A DNA stretch of 64,000 nucleotides from CAVSCR01 sp963726575 (GCA_963726575.1 CAVSCR010000001.1:49712-113711); one strand, 5' to 3'; positions 1 to 9,020 are shown, counted from the first letter of the stretch. Notes: generated by a model from the letters alone, not told the origin. Made by a program: numbers and translations.

Positions 1-2
1 TC

Positions 3-167
3 GGCGGGAATGGGCGCAGCGGCAACGGTTCGCGGCAGTCCGGAATCTGGGTGCTCGACCAGTTCACGCGTTGGCAGGCGATGAACTGGGATTACAGCGG
101 ACGGCTGCAGAAGGCGCAGATGGACGTGGCCGCGCTGCGTTGGGATCCTGAGTTCCGACTAGCGTGA
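3..167 (+). CDS. C-terminal end of an unidentified protein (truncated by window edge)
   Basis: An open frame runs from the first bases of the window to a TGA at 165-167, giving 54 residues with no start codon in view. The visible tail is rich in Trp, Gln and Arg (for example GIWVLDQFTRW and DPEFRLA). I do not recognise a family. The ATG of the next gene lies 4 bases after the stop, so the two may be co-transcribed. The frame could be spurious, since it rests only on the lack of stops, actinobacterial codon bias and tight spacing to the next gene. Confidence 0.4.
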   Translation, partial: GGNGRSGNGSRQSGIWVLDQFTRWQAMNWDYSGRLQKAQMDVAALRWDPEFRLA

Positions 168-171
168 CGCC

Positions 172-501
172 ATGAGCGACGTGGCGCAGGTGCTGGCCGA
201 CCGACGGGCCGAGGTCGAGGCGGAGATCGCCCACCTGCAGCGTCCCACGGACGAGTCCGGTGGAATCTCCTTCGGCAAGCGCGTGGGCGACGGCACGAGC
301 ATCGCGGTGGAGCGGCTATCGCAGGTGGCGGCGTCCGACCGGCTGCAGGCGCTGCTCTCCGACGTCATGCGCGCCCAGCAGAAGCTGTCCGAGGGGACCT
401 ACGGAGTGTGCGAGACGTGCGGCCAACCGATCCCGGCCGAGCGCTTGGAGGCCCTGCCCTGGGCCGTGCAGTGCATCACCTGCCGCGCCGCCGCCGGGTA
501 G
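172..501 (+). CDS. DksA/TraR-family zinc-finger protein
   Basis: This 109-residue protein has the layout of the TraR/DksA family: a helical N-terminal region (about residues 1-75, rich in Ala, Glu and Arg) and a C-terminal four-cysteine zinc finger, CETCGQPIP then CITC (about residues 82-105). Family members usually bind in the RNA polymerase secondary channel and modulate transcription; small actinobacterial relatives are common and mostly uncharacterised. The ATG at 172 follows the preceding stop by 4 bases. It is convergent with the sulfotransferase gene, and the shared 3' space holds a strong hairpin repeat that may end transcription from both sides. The family is clear; the exact role is inferred. 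Confidence 0.88.
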   Translation: MSDVAQVLADRRAEVEAEIAHLQRPTDESGGISFGKRVGDGTSIAVERLSQVAASDRLQALLSDVMRAQQKLSEGTYGVCETCGQPIPAERLEALPWAVQCITCRAAAG

Positions 502-518
502 TCCCATCCGCCCGCCCC

Positions 519-607
519 CCTTTTGGAAGCAACGAACCGTTGCTTCCAAAAGAATGGAGGAAATCACTCGTTGTCCCCCGGGAATGAAGGTTTGGAGGGG
601 GTCATCC
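519..607. repeat. Intergenic palindromic repeat, family A copy 1
   Basis: A perfect hairpin has arms TTTTGGAAGCAACG (521-534) and CGTTGCTTCCAAAA (538-551) around a 3-base loop. The flank to about 607 is shared almost base for base, in inverted orientation, with 33565-33665; both contain GACAACGAGTGATTTCCTCC when read on the appropriate strand. It lies between two convergent genes, so it could act as a bidirectional terminator, and its 3' end runs a few bases into the sulfotransferase stop region. Confidence 0.85.
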
Positions 608-1509
608 CGCCAGATTGGTGTCCAATGCTCTGCGCATGCCCGCGTAGGACGCCAACCCGGTCGGCGGCGTGACGTCGGCCAGCCAGGCGGCTTCGAGCTC
701 GCGACGCAGGTCGTCGGAGACGCGGAGGTGTCGCCCGATGACACCGTCTGGGGACACCTTCGACAGCTGCGAGGTCGCAGGCAGCCGCATCCCCATCCGG
801 ATCGAGTCGAACAGTCCGGCGTCGTCGAATTTGGACTCGTGCTGCTTCATGAACCCGATCTGGGCCTGGCGCACCACGAGATCGCGGAGCTCGTCGTCGA
901 GCAGAATGCCCAGGAAGTCGGCCACCGAGTCGACGGTTCCCGGTAGGTCGTCCTTCATCGTCTCGTAGCAGAACACGCGGACGTCCGGGTCGCGGCGCCG
1001 GGCCACATGGCGATGACGTGTTCATGGACTGCGCGCCGCGGCAGGTAGAACTCGCGCGCGAAGGTGTCGAAGTCGATGCTGTCGGCATCGAAGAAGACAC
1101 CGGCTGCGAATCGGTAGTGGGACAACATCGCATCGGCCGGGTCCCGCAACACCACGATGTACCTGGCTCCTTGCGGTGCTTGGTCCAGGGGGCTGTGCGA
1201 CTTGAAAACGTGAGGGCGAAGGTCCTGCTGGGCGGCACGGGCCTCTTCCTCTGCGGTGTGTGACAGACCGAGCCAGGGGACGACGTCGTTGATGTTGTCG
1301 AAGTCCATCGAGCCGCCGCTGCGAAGTCCGTGGACGATCTGCTGCATCCACGTGGTGCCGCATTTGGCCGGCGTCACCACGAAGACATCGTCGGGGTCGG
1401 GTCGATAGCCGTTCAGCAGTTCTTCGCCGTCTGGTGAGACGAAGTTGTCGAGGCGGGCCACGAGTTCGTCGACGGACGTGGGCCGGCTGAAGTCGGATTC
1501 GGCGGTCAC
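602..1509 (-). pseudogene. Sulfotransferase family protein (one frameshift)
   Basis: Two adjacent minus-strand frames together encode a PAPS-dependent sulfotransferase (Sulfotransfer_1 family, about 300 residues). The upstream part carries the 5'-phosphosulfate loop TPAKCGTTWMQQI and the 3'-phosphate motif VVLRDPADAMLSHYRF. The downstream part begins RRRDPDVRVFCYE and runs to the C-terminal end. The frame changes near 1000-1015, in a GC-rich stretch just after HVIAMW; one inserted or lost base restores the family sequence. The start is taken as GTG at 1509 (VTAESDF), because upstream codons run into the divergent gene; no strong ribosome site is visible. The acceptor substrate cannot be told. 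Loss of function is possible, but the good motif conservation in both frames suggests a sequence error. Confidence 0.8.
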
Positions 1510-1576
1510 GAGCGAGTGTGCCCACGGTTCGGCGCAAACAGTCAAGTCCCCCCTGCGAGCGGCCGATCTTCCCCGC

Positions 1577-1945
1577 ATGACCGCGTCTGCCGATGACGGA
1601 TACGACTTCTTCGCGAATGGCTCGCGCCAGGACGCGCCGGCCGTCGCGCCGGCCGTGACGCCTCCGGTCGTGCCGAACCGCGCGGCCATGGTGCCGCCGG
1701 CAGCCCTGAAGCCGACCGGACCAACTCCCAAGCCGTCGCGCTTCGCCAAGAGCGACACGACGTTCGGGCCTGCAGGTCGCGTCATCGCCACCATCGCCAT
1801 GATCGTTCCGCTGGTGTTCTTCATTGCCACGGGGATCTTGACGTTCGACCCGTTCGTGCTGATCGGGGCCGGCATCTGGATCGGGCTCATGGTCGTGGGC
1901 CTGCGTCAGGTGTGGCAGCCCGTGCAACACCACCACCGGCGCTGA
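1577..1945 (+). CDS. Small two-helix membrane protein of unknown function
   Basis: A 122-residue protein from ATG 1577 (MTASADDGYDFF). The first 70 residues are Pro/Ala-rich and probably disordered; the last 50 hold two hydrophobic segments, around AMIVPLVFFIATGIL and FVLIGAGIWIGLMVVG, ending QHHHRR. I recognise no domain. The open frame extends upstream to 1445, but that part overlaps the sulfotransferase 5' end on the other strand, so the internal ATG is preferred. It is convergent with the FAD oxidoreductase gene, leaving only 4 bases between the stops. Small Pro-rich proteins with C-terminal membrane helices are common in actinobacteria; the function is unknown. Confidence 0.65.
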   Translation: MTASADDGYDFFANGSRQDAPAVAPAVTPPVVPNRAAMVPPAALKPTGPTPKPSRFAKSDTTFGPAGRVIATIAMIVPLVFFIATGILTFDPFVLIGAGIWIGLMVVGLRQVWQPVQHHHRR

Positions 1946-1949
1946 GCGG

Positions 1950-3212
1950 TCAGCGAACCGTCACCCACACCGGCGCCGCCTCCGGCGCATGATCGACGCG
2001 CGGCAACCACGGCATCGGCACATACACCGGGCGCGTCGGCACTAGCCAAGGAACCGGCCGGCGCCACAACACGCGGTCGCCCTGCGTCACCTGGATCTGC
2101 GGAGCTCGCTGGAAGACATTCGCGCGCAACACCAGGCGACCTCGCGCAGGCCGGGCTGCGTCGCTGATCACCGACGGACTCACCCAGGCGAGAGGTTCCG
2201 ACACCACGACGTCGACGCCGCGCGGCGGCCACTGGACGTCGACGAGCCACGAACGCACGGATGCCGCAACAGCCAGACCGTCCAAGGCGCACACGTCGGC
2301 GGTCTCCGCAGGATGCGTCAGGTTCCCCACCGCGAAGACGCCTCGCGCGCTGGTGCGTGAGCCGGTGTCGATCCGCGGACCGGTGGACTCCGCATCCATG
2401 TCCAGCCCGGCACCCGTTGCCAGTTCATGGTCAGCAACCCAGTCGCCTGTGAGCACCACCGTGTCGCACGCCAGCGTCCGCGTCCTTCCGGTGGGTTGGT
2501 GCGTCAGGTCGACCGAAGCGACCCGTCCGCGACCGCTGATCTGCGTCACCTGCGACTGCGTGAACACCGGGACCCGCCAACGCAATCGGGCGGCCTGCTC
2601 GAACACACCGAATGTGGTGGGTCGAGGGTGCTCGGTGGTCATCGCGACCACCTCGCACGACATGTGCTGCAACGTCAACACGGCCGAGTACGACACGTGT
2701 TCGGCACCGACGATCACGGCGTGCGTGCCGGGTTGCAGGTGTTCCAGGTAGACGAGTTGCTGCAGCGTTCCGGTGGTGTAGACGCCGGCCGGCCGATCGC
2801 CGGGGATCAGGCGCGCGGCGCGCGGACGCTCGCGGCAGCCCGTGGCCAGCACCACCGCGCGAGCTTTGATGCTGCGCCTCCCGCGCGGTGACGTCACCCA
2901 CGCCACTGGAGTGCCGTTGCTCACGTCGAGACCAGTGACGGTGTGTTCGCTGCGCACGTCGGCACCTGCCTGCTCGGCGCGCTCGCGCCAGCGCTGCGCG
3001 TACTCCGGTCCGCTCATGACGCGGTGGAGGTCGCGCAGGCCGTAGCCGGTGTGGTGGCTATGGCGAGGGATGCCGCCTGCCTGCGACTCCCGTTCGAGCA
3101 CGACGACCGATCCGACGCCGAGGCCGGCGCAGGCGGTCGCGGCCGCCAGCCCAGCCGGTCCGCCGCCGATCACCAGGACGTCGACCTGCTCCGACGCCGT
3201 CGGCCCACTCAC
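1950..3212 (-). CDS. FAD/NAD(P)-dependent oxidoreductase of the glycerol operon
   Basis: A 420-residue flavoprotein of the pyridine-nucleotide-disulfide oxidoreductase fold. The N-terminal dinucleotide-binding loop is VLVIGGGPAGLAAA (about residues 10-23), followed by ERESQAGGIPRHSHHTG; a second nucleotide motif, VIVGAEHVSYSAV, lies mid-protein, and ATGCRERPRAAR plus the late VFAVGNLTHPAE complete the FAD site. It is the last gene of a three-gene operon and its start overlaps the preceding stop by 4 bases. In Firmicutes and Thermotogae, similar proteins sit with an FAD glycerol-3-phosphate dehydrogenase and glycerol kinase and may pass electrons to NAD. The DUF1667 partner found in those operons is absent here. 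The role is inferred from context. Confidence 0.85.
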   Translation of the reverse strand: MSGPTASEQVDVLVIGGGPAGLAAATACAGLGVGSVVVLERESQAGGIPRHSHHTGYGLRDLHRVMSGPEYAQRWRERAEQAGADVRSEHTVTGLDVSNGTPVAWVTSPRGRRSIKARAVVLATGCRERPRAARLIPGDRPAGVYTTGTLQQLVYLEHLQPGTHAVIVGAEHVSYSAVLTLQHMSCEVVAMTTEHPRPTTFGVFEQAARLRWRVPVFTQSQVTQISGRGRVASVDLTHQPTGRTRTLACDTVVLTGDWVADHELATGAGLDMDAESTGPRIDTGSRTSARGVFAVGNLTHPAETADVCALDGLAVAASVRSWLVDVQWPPRGVDVVVSEPLAWVSPSVISDAARPARGRLVLRANVFQRAPQIQVTQGDRVLWRRPVPWLVPTRPVYVPMPWLPRVDHAPEAAPVWVTVR

Positions 3213-4600
3213 GGGTCCACCCGGTCAGCGGGCGACGTCGCGAGCAGCGCCTCGACGCGGGCACCGCAGAAGAAGCCCTGGCAGCGACCCATCAGCGTGC
3301 GAGTGCGCCGCCGGAGGCCGTCGACGTCGCGGGCGGGGATCGGTTGCCCGAACGCCGCGCGGATCTCGGCCAGGCTGACGCGTTCGCAGAAGCAGACGAT
3401 GCGGCCCTGGTCGGGGTCGGCTTCGATGCCAGCGGCGTCGGCGAAGGGTCGGCCGGACGTCTCGGCAAGGCTCGGCATGGTTGTGGTCACGAAGTCTGAT
3501 CGCTCCCGTAGCGGCAGCCCGGCGTCAGCCAGGTCGTTGACGACCAGCTCGGCCAGCGCCAACGCTGCGGACACTCCCGTGGAGCGGATGCCGCCGACGC
3601 GCACGTACCGGTCGTCGGCGAAGACGTCGTAGCAGTAGTCGGAGTGTTCGGTGGCCGCGCGCAGTCCGGCGTAGGTCGCTGTCACCTCGCAGTTCACCAG
3701 AGCCGGCATGATGCGTCGCCCTTGCTCGAGCAGCCCGTCGAGACCCGCTCGCGTCGTTGCGGTAGCGGCGCGGCTGTCGACGTCCTCGGCAGTCGGGCCG
3801 AGAAGGACATTCCCGTAGGTCGTGGGCGACACGAGTACTCCCTTGGTGGTCGCCGTCGGCACGGGCAGGACGATGTGGCGCACCAGCTCGCGCGCGAGCT
3901 TGTCGAACACGATCAGCTCACCGCGGCGCGGTGTCACGGTGAATCCCGCGTGGCCCATCATCGCGTCGACGGTGTCGGCGCCGAGGCCAGCCGCGTTGAC
4001 CAGCCACGTTGCCGTGACGTCACCGCTGGAGGTCGCGACGACATGACGCTCGGCTGCGCGACCTACGACAACACCGGTCACTTCGGCCCCGAGCTGCAAC
4101 TGCGCGCCGTTCACCACGGCGTCGGTGGCGTTCGACAAGGTGATCGCCCAGGGATCGAGTAGTCCCTCGTCGGGCACCAACAGCCCGCCGCACACGCCCG
4201 GGCCCAGATGTGGCTCGTGTTCGTACACCTGCTCTGCAGTCAGCTGCTTGACGCGGTCGTAACCCGCCGCACTCGCGTTCGCGACGATGGCGGGGAGTCG
4301 CTGCAGCTGTTCCTCGTCCCAGGCGACGAGCACCGCGCCGACGCGTTCAAGCGTCCAGCCCGCGGCTTCCGCGCGCTCGCTGAGCAGGGCATGCCCACGC
4401 GCCACGAGTCGGGCCTCGAGGCTGCCCGGCTTCGCATCGAACCCGGTGTGCCAGATCGCCGTATTCGCCTTGCTGGTACCACTGCCCACGTCGTTGGCCT
4501 TGTCGAGGAGCACCACCTGCACGTCGCGCCGGACGAGCTCGCGCGCGATCGCAGCGCCCACGACGCCGGCACCGACGACGACCACGTCGCAACTGAGCAT
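3209..4600 (-). CDS. glpA: FAD-dependent glycerol-3-phosphate dehydrogenase (GlpA-like)
   Basis: A 463-residue DAO-family flavoprotein expected to oxidise glycerol 3-phosphate to dihydroxyacetone phosphate. The N-terminal FAD loop is VVVVGAGVVGAAIARE. The C-terminal 65 residues form a BFD-like [2Fe-2S] domain with cysteines in IVCFCERVS and GRCQGFFCGAR. That domain separates this GlpA-like type from ordinary GlpD and suggests electron transfer to a partner, probably the next gene's flavoprotein. The stop of glpK and the start of this gene overlap at 4600, and its own stop overlaps the next start, so translation is likely coupled along the operon. L-2-hydroxyglutarate oxidase-like activity is an alternative, but the kinase neighbour favours glycerol. 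Confidence 0.85.
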   Translation of the reverse strand: MLSCDVVVVGAGVVGAAIARELVRRDVQVVLLDKANDVGSGTSKANTAIWHTGFDAKPGSLEARLVARGHALLSERAEAAGWTLERVGAVLVAWDEEQLQRLPAIVANASAAGYDRVKQLTAEQVYEHEPHLGPGVCGGLLVPDEGLLDPWAITLSNATDAVVNGAQLQLGAEVTGVVVGRAAERHVVATSSGDVTATWLVNAAGLGADTVDAMMGHAGFTVTPRRGELIVFDKLARELVRHIVLPVPTATTKGVLVSPTTYGNVLLGPTAEDVDSRAATATTRAGLDGLLEQGRRIMPALVNCEVTATYAGLRAATEHSDYCYDVFADDRYVRVGGIRSTGVSAALALAELVVNDLADAGLPLRERSDFVTTTMPSLAETSGRPFADAAGIEADPDQGRIVCFCERVSLAEIRAAFGQPIPARDVDGLRRRTRTLMGRCQGFFCGARVEALLATSPADRVDP

Positions 4601-6030
4601 CAGCCCGGCACCTCATCGAGGGTGCTGCGGTACGCCGTCTCCCACGCGGCGAACCGTTCGGCTGCGACATCGTCTGGCAGAGCCGGTTCGAAGACTTCGG
4701 TCGGGGTCCACTCCATGGTGCTGCCCAGCGCCAGCTCGCCGATCCCGATGGCAGTGGCGCACCGGTGCGGGTAGACCACCACCGGGATCCCGAGCAGATC
4801 GGCCTGGCTCTGCATCACGACACGGCTGCGGGTGAGGCCACCGTCCACGCGCAGCGTCTGCAGTCGCCCACCCAGGTCGTGCTCGATGGCGCGCACGAGA
4901 AGCGTCACCTGTGCCGCGATCCCCTCGGCCACGGCACGCGTCAGGTGGGCGTTGGTCGCGGCCAGGCTCAGTCCGAGGAACGCGCCGCGCGCCGTCGGCT
5001 GCCAGTCCGGCGCACCAACACCGGCCAGCGACGGCACGAACTGGACGCCCGCGCTGTTGGCGACGCTTCCGCCCAACGCGTCGACATCGGCCGGACCGTC
5101 GATCACGCCCAGGCGTTCCAGCCATCGCACGGCCGCGCCGACCGCGTACACCTGCCCGTCGACGCAGTAGGCGGTCGGTCCGTCCGTCAGCTGCCACGCC
5201 ACCGACGTCGCCAGTCCGGCCGTGGAGGCCGTGGGGGAGTCGCCCACGTTGGCCAACAGGAACGCACCGGTGCCGTAGGTGCACTTGGCATCGCCGCGCG
5301 CGCGACACGCTTGGGCGAACAGCGCTGCCTGTTGGTCGACGATGGCCGATCGCACCGGAACCTCGCTGCCGAACACGGTCGTCGTGCCGATCGACGCGTC
5401 ACACGAGATGACCTCGGGCAGGGACTGCAGCGCGATGCCGAATGCGTCGCAGGCAAGGGGCGACCATTCGCGGGAGGCGACGTCGAGCAGCAGTGTGCGG
5501 CTGGCCGTGGCCGCGTCGGTGACGAACCGGTCGGTCATGCGGTGAAGTACCCACGCATCGATGGTGGTGACGACCACGTCCGGGTCGGCCCGCAGATCTG
5601 GGTCGAGCAGGTGGGCCCGCAACCAGGTCATCTTCGGGGCCGCGAAGTACGGGTCGAGGGGGAGCCCGGTGATCGCCTGCAGCTCCGCGGCGCGCTCGGT
5701 CAGCGTCTGCGTCACGACGCTCGCCCGGCGGTCCTGCCACACCAGCGCCGGCGTCACCGGCACCCCCGTGCTACGACGCCAGGCGAGCACCGTCTCGCCC
5801 TGGTTGCCCACACCGACCATGTCGACGACCGGGTGGTCACATGCCTGCAGGGCGCCGAGCCCGGCGGTCACGATCGACTCCCAGAGGGCGAGTGGATCCA
5901 CCTCGACGGCGTCGCCGCGGTAGACGATGCCGGCGACGGGTACATCGACGTCGGCCAGCACACCGCGGTTGTCGTCGAGCACGATCGCCTTGGTGGCCGA
6001 CGTCCCTTGGTCGATCGCCAGTGCCCGCAC
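4600..6030 (-). CDS. glpK: Glycerol kinase-like FGGY carbohydrate kinase
   Basis: A 476-residue FGGY-family kinase, slightly shorter than typical GlpK (about 500). The N-terminal phosphate loop reads LAIDQGTSATKAIV, the substrate region holds GNQGETVLAW and ALVWQDRR, and the C-terminal ATPase region has TLRVDGGLTRSRVVMQSQADLLG. Glycerol is the likely substrate because the downstream gene is a glycerol-3-phosphate dehydrogenase. It is the first gene of the minus-strand operon and overlaps the next gene by one base. No glycerol facilitator is adjacent; an aquaglyceroporin lies in the ars island 6.6 kb away but belongs to another operon. Another polyol kinase activity cannot be ruled out. Confidence 0.85.
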   Translation of the reverse strand: MRALAIDQGTSATKAIVLDDNRGVLADVDVPVAGIVYRGDAVEVDPLALWESIVTAGLGALQACDHPVVDMVGVGNQGETVLAWRRSTGVPVTPALVWQDRRASVVTQTLTERAAELQAITGLPLDPYFAAPKMTWLRAHLLDPDLRADPDVVVTTIDAWVLHRMTDRFVTDAATASRTLLLDVASREWSPLACDAFGIALQSLPEVISCDASIGTTTVFGSEVPVRSAIVDQQAALFAQACRARGDAKCTYGTGAFLLANVGDSPTASTAGLATSVAWQLTDGPTAYCVDGQVYAVGAAVRWLERLGVIDGPADVDALGGSVANSAGVQFVPSLAGVGAPDWQPTARGAFLGLSLAATNAHLTRAVAEGIAAQVTLLVRAIEHDLGGRLQTLRVDGGLTRSRVVMQSQADLLGIPVVVYPHRCATAIGIGELALGSTMEWTPTEVFEPALPDDVAAERFAAWETAYRSTLDEVPG

Positions 6031-6077
6031 CAGGCCAGCCTAGGGACGCGCCCTTCACCCTTGTTGATCTAGGAGAA

Positions 6078-6124
6078 GATGCTGGGTTTTCAAGATCAAC
6101 TTACACATCAAGTCCAAGATCAAC
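6078..6124. repeat. Intergenic repeat, family B copy 1
   Basis: This 47-base segment between glpK and pstB ends in AAGTCCAAGATCAAC and matches 41472-41515 over its length, with small differences (GATG, two bases, GG, TTT, then GATC, CAC and the shared 15-base end). A GTTGATCT just upstream (6063-6070) can pair with AGATCAAC at the 3' end. It overlaps no coding sequence. Confidence 0.75.
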
Positions 6125-6134
6125 ATGATGGGTG

Positions 6135-6911
6135 CTAGCCGAAGCGCCCGCTGATGTAGTCCTCGGTCTTCTGCTCTGTGGGGGTGCTGAAGATCTGTGA
6201 CGTGGGACCGAGCTCGACCAGCCGACCGGGCTCACCGGGGGTGTCCAGGTTGAAGAACGCGGTGTGGTCGCTGACGCGGGCGGCCTGCTGCATGTTGTGC
6301 GTGACGATCACGATCGTGTAGTCGTTGCGCAGCTGGGCGATCAGGTCCTCGATCGCCAGCGTCGAGATCGGGTCGAGGGCCGACGCCGGCTCGTCCATGA
6401 GCAGCACCTGGGGTTCCACAGCGATCGCCCGCGCGATGCACAGGCGTTGCTGCTGTCCGCCGGACAGGCTGGCCCCCGGCTTCTTCAGCCGGTCCTTCAC
6501 CTCGGTCCAGAGGTTCGCGTGACGCAACGATCGTTCGACGGTCTCGTCGAGCTCGGCCTTCGGGTGCCGGCCGGTGAGCTTCAGCCCGGCCACGACGTTG
6601 TCGTAGACACTCATGGTGGGGAAGGGGTTGGGGCGCTGGAAGACCATGCCGATGATCCGGCGCACGTTCACCGGGTCGACGTCGGAGCCGTACACGTCCT
6701 CGTCGTCGAGCAGCACCCGACCGGTCACGCTCGCGCCCGGGGTCATGTCGTGCATCCGGTTGATCGCGCGCAGCACGGTGGACTTGCCGCAGCCGGACGG
6801 ACCGATGAACGCGGTCACCGACTTGGGCTCGACGGACAGGCTCACGTCGGCCACCGCGGCGAAGTCGCCGTAGCGCACCGTCAGCCCGTCGAGCGCAACT
6901 CGTTTGGCCAT
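6135..6911 (-). CDS. pstB: Phosphate ABC transporter ATP-binding protein PstB
   Basis: A 258-residue ABC ATPase that powers high-affinity phosphate import through PstCA at the inner face of the membrane. Walker A is GPSGCGKST, the signature is LSGGQQQRLCIARAIA, Walker B is VLLMDEPASALDP and the H-loop is VTHNMQQAARVSD. PstB-type features include FQRPNPFPTMSVYDNV and the DPVNVRR segment. The start ATG at 6911 has GGAGTAGAGGA upstream, and it follows pstA by 9 bases. It is the last gene of a pstS-pstC-pstA-pstB operon. No phoU follows; the next gene downstream is glpK, on the same strand, after a repeat. Confidence 0.96.
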   Translation of the reverse strand: MAKRVALDGLTVRYGDFAAVADVSLSVEPKSVTAFIGPSGCGKSTVLRAINRMHDMTPGASVTGRVLLDDEDVYGSDVDPVNVRRIIGMVFQRPNPFPTMSVYDNVVAGLKLTGRHPKAELDETVERSLRHANLWTEVKDRLKKPGASLSGGQQQRLCIARAIAVEPQVLLMDEPASALDPISTLAIEDLIAQLRNDYTIVIVTHNMQQAARVSDHTAFFNLDTPGEPGRLVELGPTSQIFSTPTEQKTEDYISGRFG

Positions 6912-6920
6912 GTCGGTCCT

Positions 6921-7988
6921 CTACTCCTTGATCGACCAGTTGCGGGCGATGAGCCGCGCCACGATGTTAAGCAGCATCACCATGACGATGAGGGTCAATG
7001 CCCCAGCCCATGCCCGGGCCACTGCCGTGTCGGTGCCCAGCGTCAGCTGGTCCCAGACGAAGGTCGGGATGGTGGCCTGCGGGCCCGAGAAGGGGTTGTA
7101 GTTGATCGACTGCGACAAGAAGACGGTGAGCAGCAGGGGGGCCGTCTCGCCCGCGACCCGGGCGATCGCCAGCATGACGCCCGTGACGATCCCGCCCAGG
7201 GCGGTTGGCAGGACCACCTTGAGCACGGTCTTCCAGTGCGGAACTCCGAGGGCCATCGAGGCCTCCCGGAGGTCGCGCGGCACCAGCCGCAGCATCTCCT
7301 CCGCCGAGCGGACGACGATCGGGATCATCAGGATCGCCAGCGCCAGCGCCCCCATGAACCCGACTCGCTCCCCACCGAACACCAAGATGACGCCGGAGTA
7401 GATGAACAGGCCGGCGACGATCGAGGGAACCCCCGTCATCACGTCGACGATGAAGCTGACCGCCAGCGCGAGCCGCCCGCGACCGAACTCGGTCAGGTAG
7501 ACAGCGACGAGTAGCCCGATCGGTACTGCGATGACCGCGGCGATCCCGACGATCTCGACGGTGCCGACGATCGCCGCCCACAGACCGCCACCCGCCTGCG
7601 TCGAGGTGACGTTGCGCATGGTCTGGGTCAGGAACGAGAAGCTCATGACGGCCATGCCCTTGACCGTCACGTTGACCAGAATCGCCACGAGGGGCACGAA
7701 CGCGACGAGGAACGAGCCGTAGAGCAACGTGGTCGCCAACCGGCTGCGAGCATGACGGGAGCCTTCGACCGCGACTGACCAGGCCGTCTGCAGCACGAGG
7801 TAGAGCAGCAGGGCCACGAGGAGGGTGTCGGCGGTTCCCTGGATCGCGGTGACGGCTGCCAGCACCACGGCCAGCGCCAGAGCGGCTGCCACCACCACCA
7901 GCGCGTACCAGCGGGGGAGCCGACGCCCGGTGAGCGGGTCGTGGCTGAGGCTGCGCTGCGGGAGCGCGGGGGGCGCGACGGCGCTCAT
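6921..7988 (-). CDS. pstA: Phosphate ABC transporter permease PstA
   Basis: About 355 residues from ATG 7988 (MSAVAPPALPQ). After a roughly 30-residue cytoplasmic leader there are about six to seven membrane segments. The permease EAA-type loop follows SAEEMLRLVPRDLREASMALGVP. The segment MTGVPSIVAGLFIYSG is typical of PstA. The start overlaps the pstC stop as ATGA (7985-7988), so translation is coupled. With PstC it forms the membrane channel for phosphate taken from PstS. An open frame continues far upstream of 7988 but lies entirely within pstC in another frame, so it is not used. Confidence 0.95.
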   Translation of the reverse strand: MSAVAPPALPQRSLSHDPLTGRRLPRWYALVVVAAALALAVVLAAVTAIQGTADTLLVALLLYLVLQTAWSVAVEGSRHARSRLATTLLYGSFLVAFVPLVAILVNVTVKGMAVMSFSFLTQTMRNVTSTQAGGGLWAAIVGTVEIVGIAAVIAVPIGLLVAVYLTEFGRGRLALAVSFIVDVMTGVPSIVAGLFIYSGVILVFGGERVGFMGALALAILMIPIVVRSAEEMLRLVPRDLREASMALGVPHWKTVLKVVLPTALGGIVTGVMLAIARVAGETAPLLLTVFLSQSINYNPFSGPQATIPTFVWDQLTLGTDTAVARAWAGALTLIVMVMLLNIVARLIARNWSIKE

Positions 7989-8983
7989 CCGTTGGCTCCC
8001 GAGAACGCCTGGCGCCGCATGATCACGAAGCGCGCCGCGACGTTGACCGCCAAGGTGATGACGAACAGCACCAGACCCGACGCGATGAGCGCCCCGATGC
8101 CGACGCTGCCGGCCTCCTTCCACTTCAGCGCGATGTTCGCCGCGAACGAGTTGCCGCCAGGTTCGGTGATCTGCCAGTTGATGGTGTACGTCGCGGAGAG
8201 GATCAACGCCACGGCGATGGTCTCGCCCAACGCGCGGCCCAGGCCGAGCATGGCGGCGCTGATCATGCCGGGTCTCGCGTAGGGGAAGACCGCCAGTCGC
8301 ATCGTCTCCCACCGCGTGGCGCCCAGGGCGGTCGCCGCCTCGATGTGGTCCCTCGGCACCTGTCGGTAGACCTCGCGGGAGATGGCCGAGACCGTTGGCA
8401 GGATCATCAGGGCGAGCACCAGGGAGGCGATGAAGATCGACTTGGTGTAGATGTCGAGGTCGTTGCGAAACAGCGGGATGAACGACAGGTGGTCGTCGAG
8501 AAAGGCGACGAAGTCCTGGCTCCGGGGCATCAGGACCTGCAGCCCCCACAGGCCGAAGATGATGCTCGGCACCGCGGCCAGCAGGTCGACGATGTAGCCC
8601 AGGACGCGGGAGATGTTGCGAGGCGCGTAGTAGGCGGTGAACAGCGCGACGCCGTAGCCGACGGGGACGGCGAGCAGCATCGCGATGAGCGCTGTCATCA
8701 GGGTGCCGAAGGTCAGCGCCGCGATCCCGAAGACCGCCGGTGAGTGGTCGGGGAACCACTCCGTCGTGGTGAAGAAGTTCACCGAGTCGGCCCGTACGGC
8801 CGGGATTGCGCGGATCAGGAGAAACCCGAAGATCGCGCCCATCAGCACGAGGATGAAGATCCCGCTGCCTCTGGTCAGCCCCCGGAAGATCCGGTCGCCC
8901 GGACGCACTGAGGCCCCCCGGATGCTGACGGGGGGCACCAGGGGAGCCGGCTGCTCCTTCGCATCGGTCGAGACCAACGCCAC
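7985..8983 (-). CDS. pstC: Phosphate ABC transporter permease PstC
   Basis: A 332-residue permease subunit of the phosphate importer. It begins with GTG at 8983 behind a strong GAAGGAGGAA ribosome site. The first membrane helix follows IFRGLTRGSG, and five more segments are visible. The PstC motif LLAAVPSIIFGLWG and the EAA loop SREVYRQVPRDHIEAATALGATRWET are clear. It is separated from pstS by a stable hairpin at 9021-9056, the usual place for a partial terminator that keeps binding-protein mRNA in excess over permease mRNA. Confidence 0.95.
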   Translation of the reverse strand: MALVSTDAKEQPAPLVPPVSIRGASVRPGDRIFRGLTRGSGIFILVLMGAIFGFLLIRAIPAVRADSVNFFTTTEWFPDHSPAVFGIAALTFGTLMTALIAMLLAVPVGYGVALFTAYYAPRNISRVLGYIVDLLAAVPSIIFGLWGLQVLMPRSQDFVAFLDDHLSFIPLFRNDLDIYTKSIFIASLVLALMILPTVSAISREVYRQVPRDHIEAATALGATRWETMRLAVFPYARPGMISAAMLGLGRALGETIAVALILSATYTINWQITEPGGNSFAANIALKWKEAGSVGIGALIASGLVLFVITLAVNVAARFVIMRRQAFSGANG

Positions 8984-9020
8984 GTGGGGGTTCCTCCTTC
9001 GTCGCCCACTTCGTCGCTAC

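Noticed and set aside
4765..6072. 435-codon plus-strand frame opposite glpK
   Set aside because: Antisense shadow with no recognisable domain; glpK on the other strand has complete kinase motifs.
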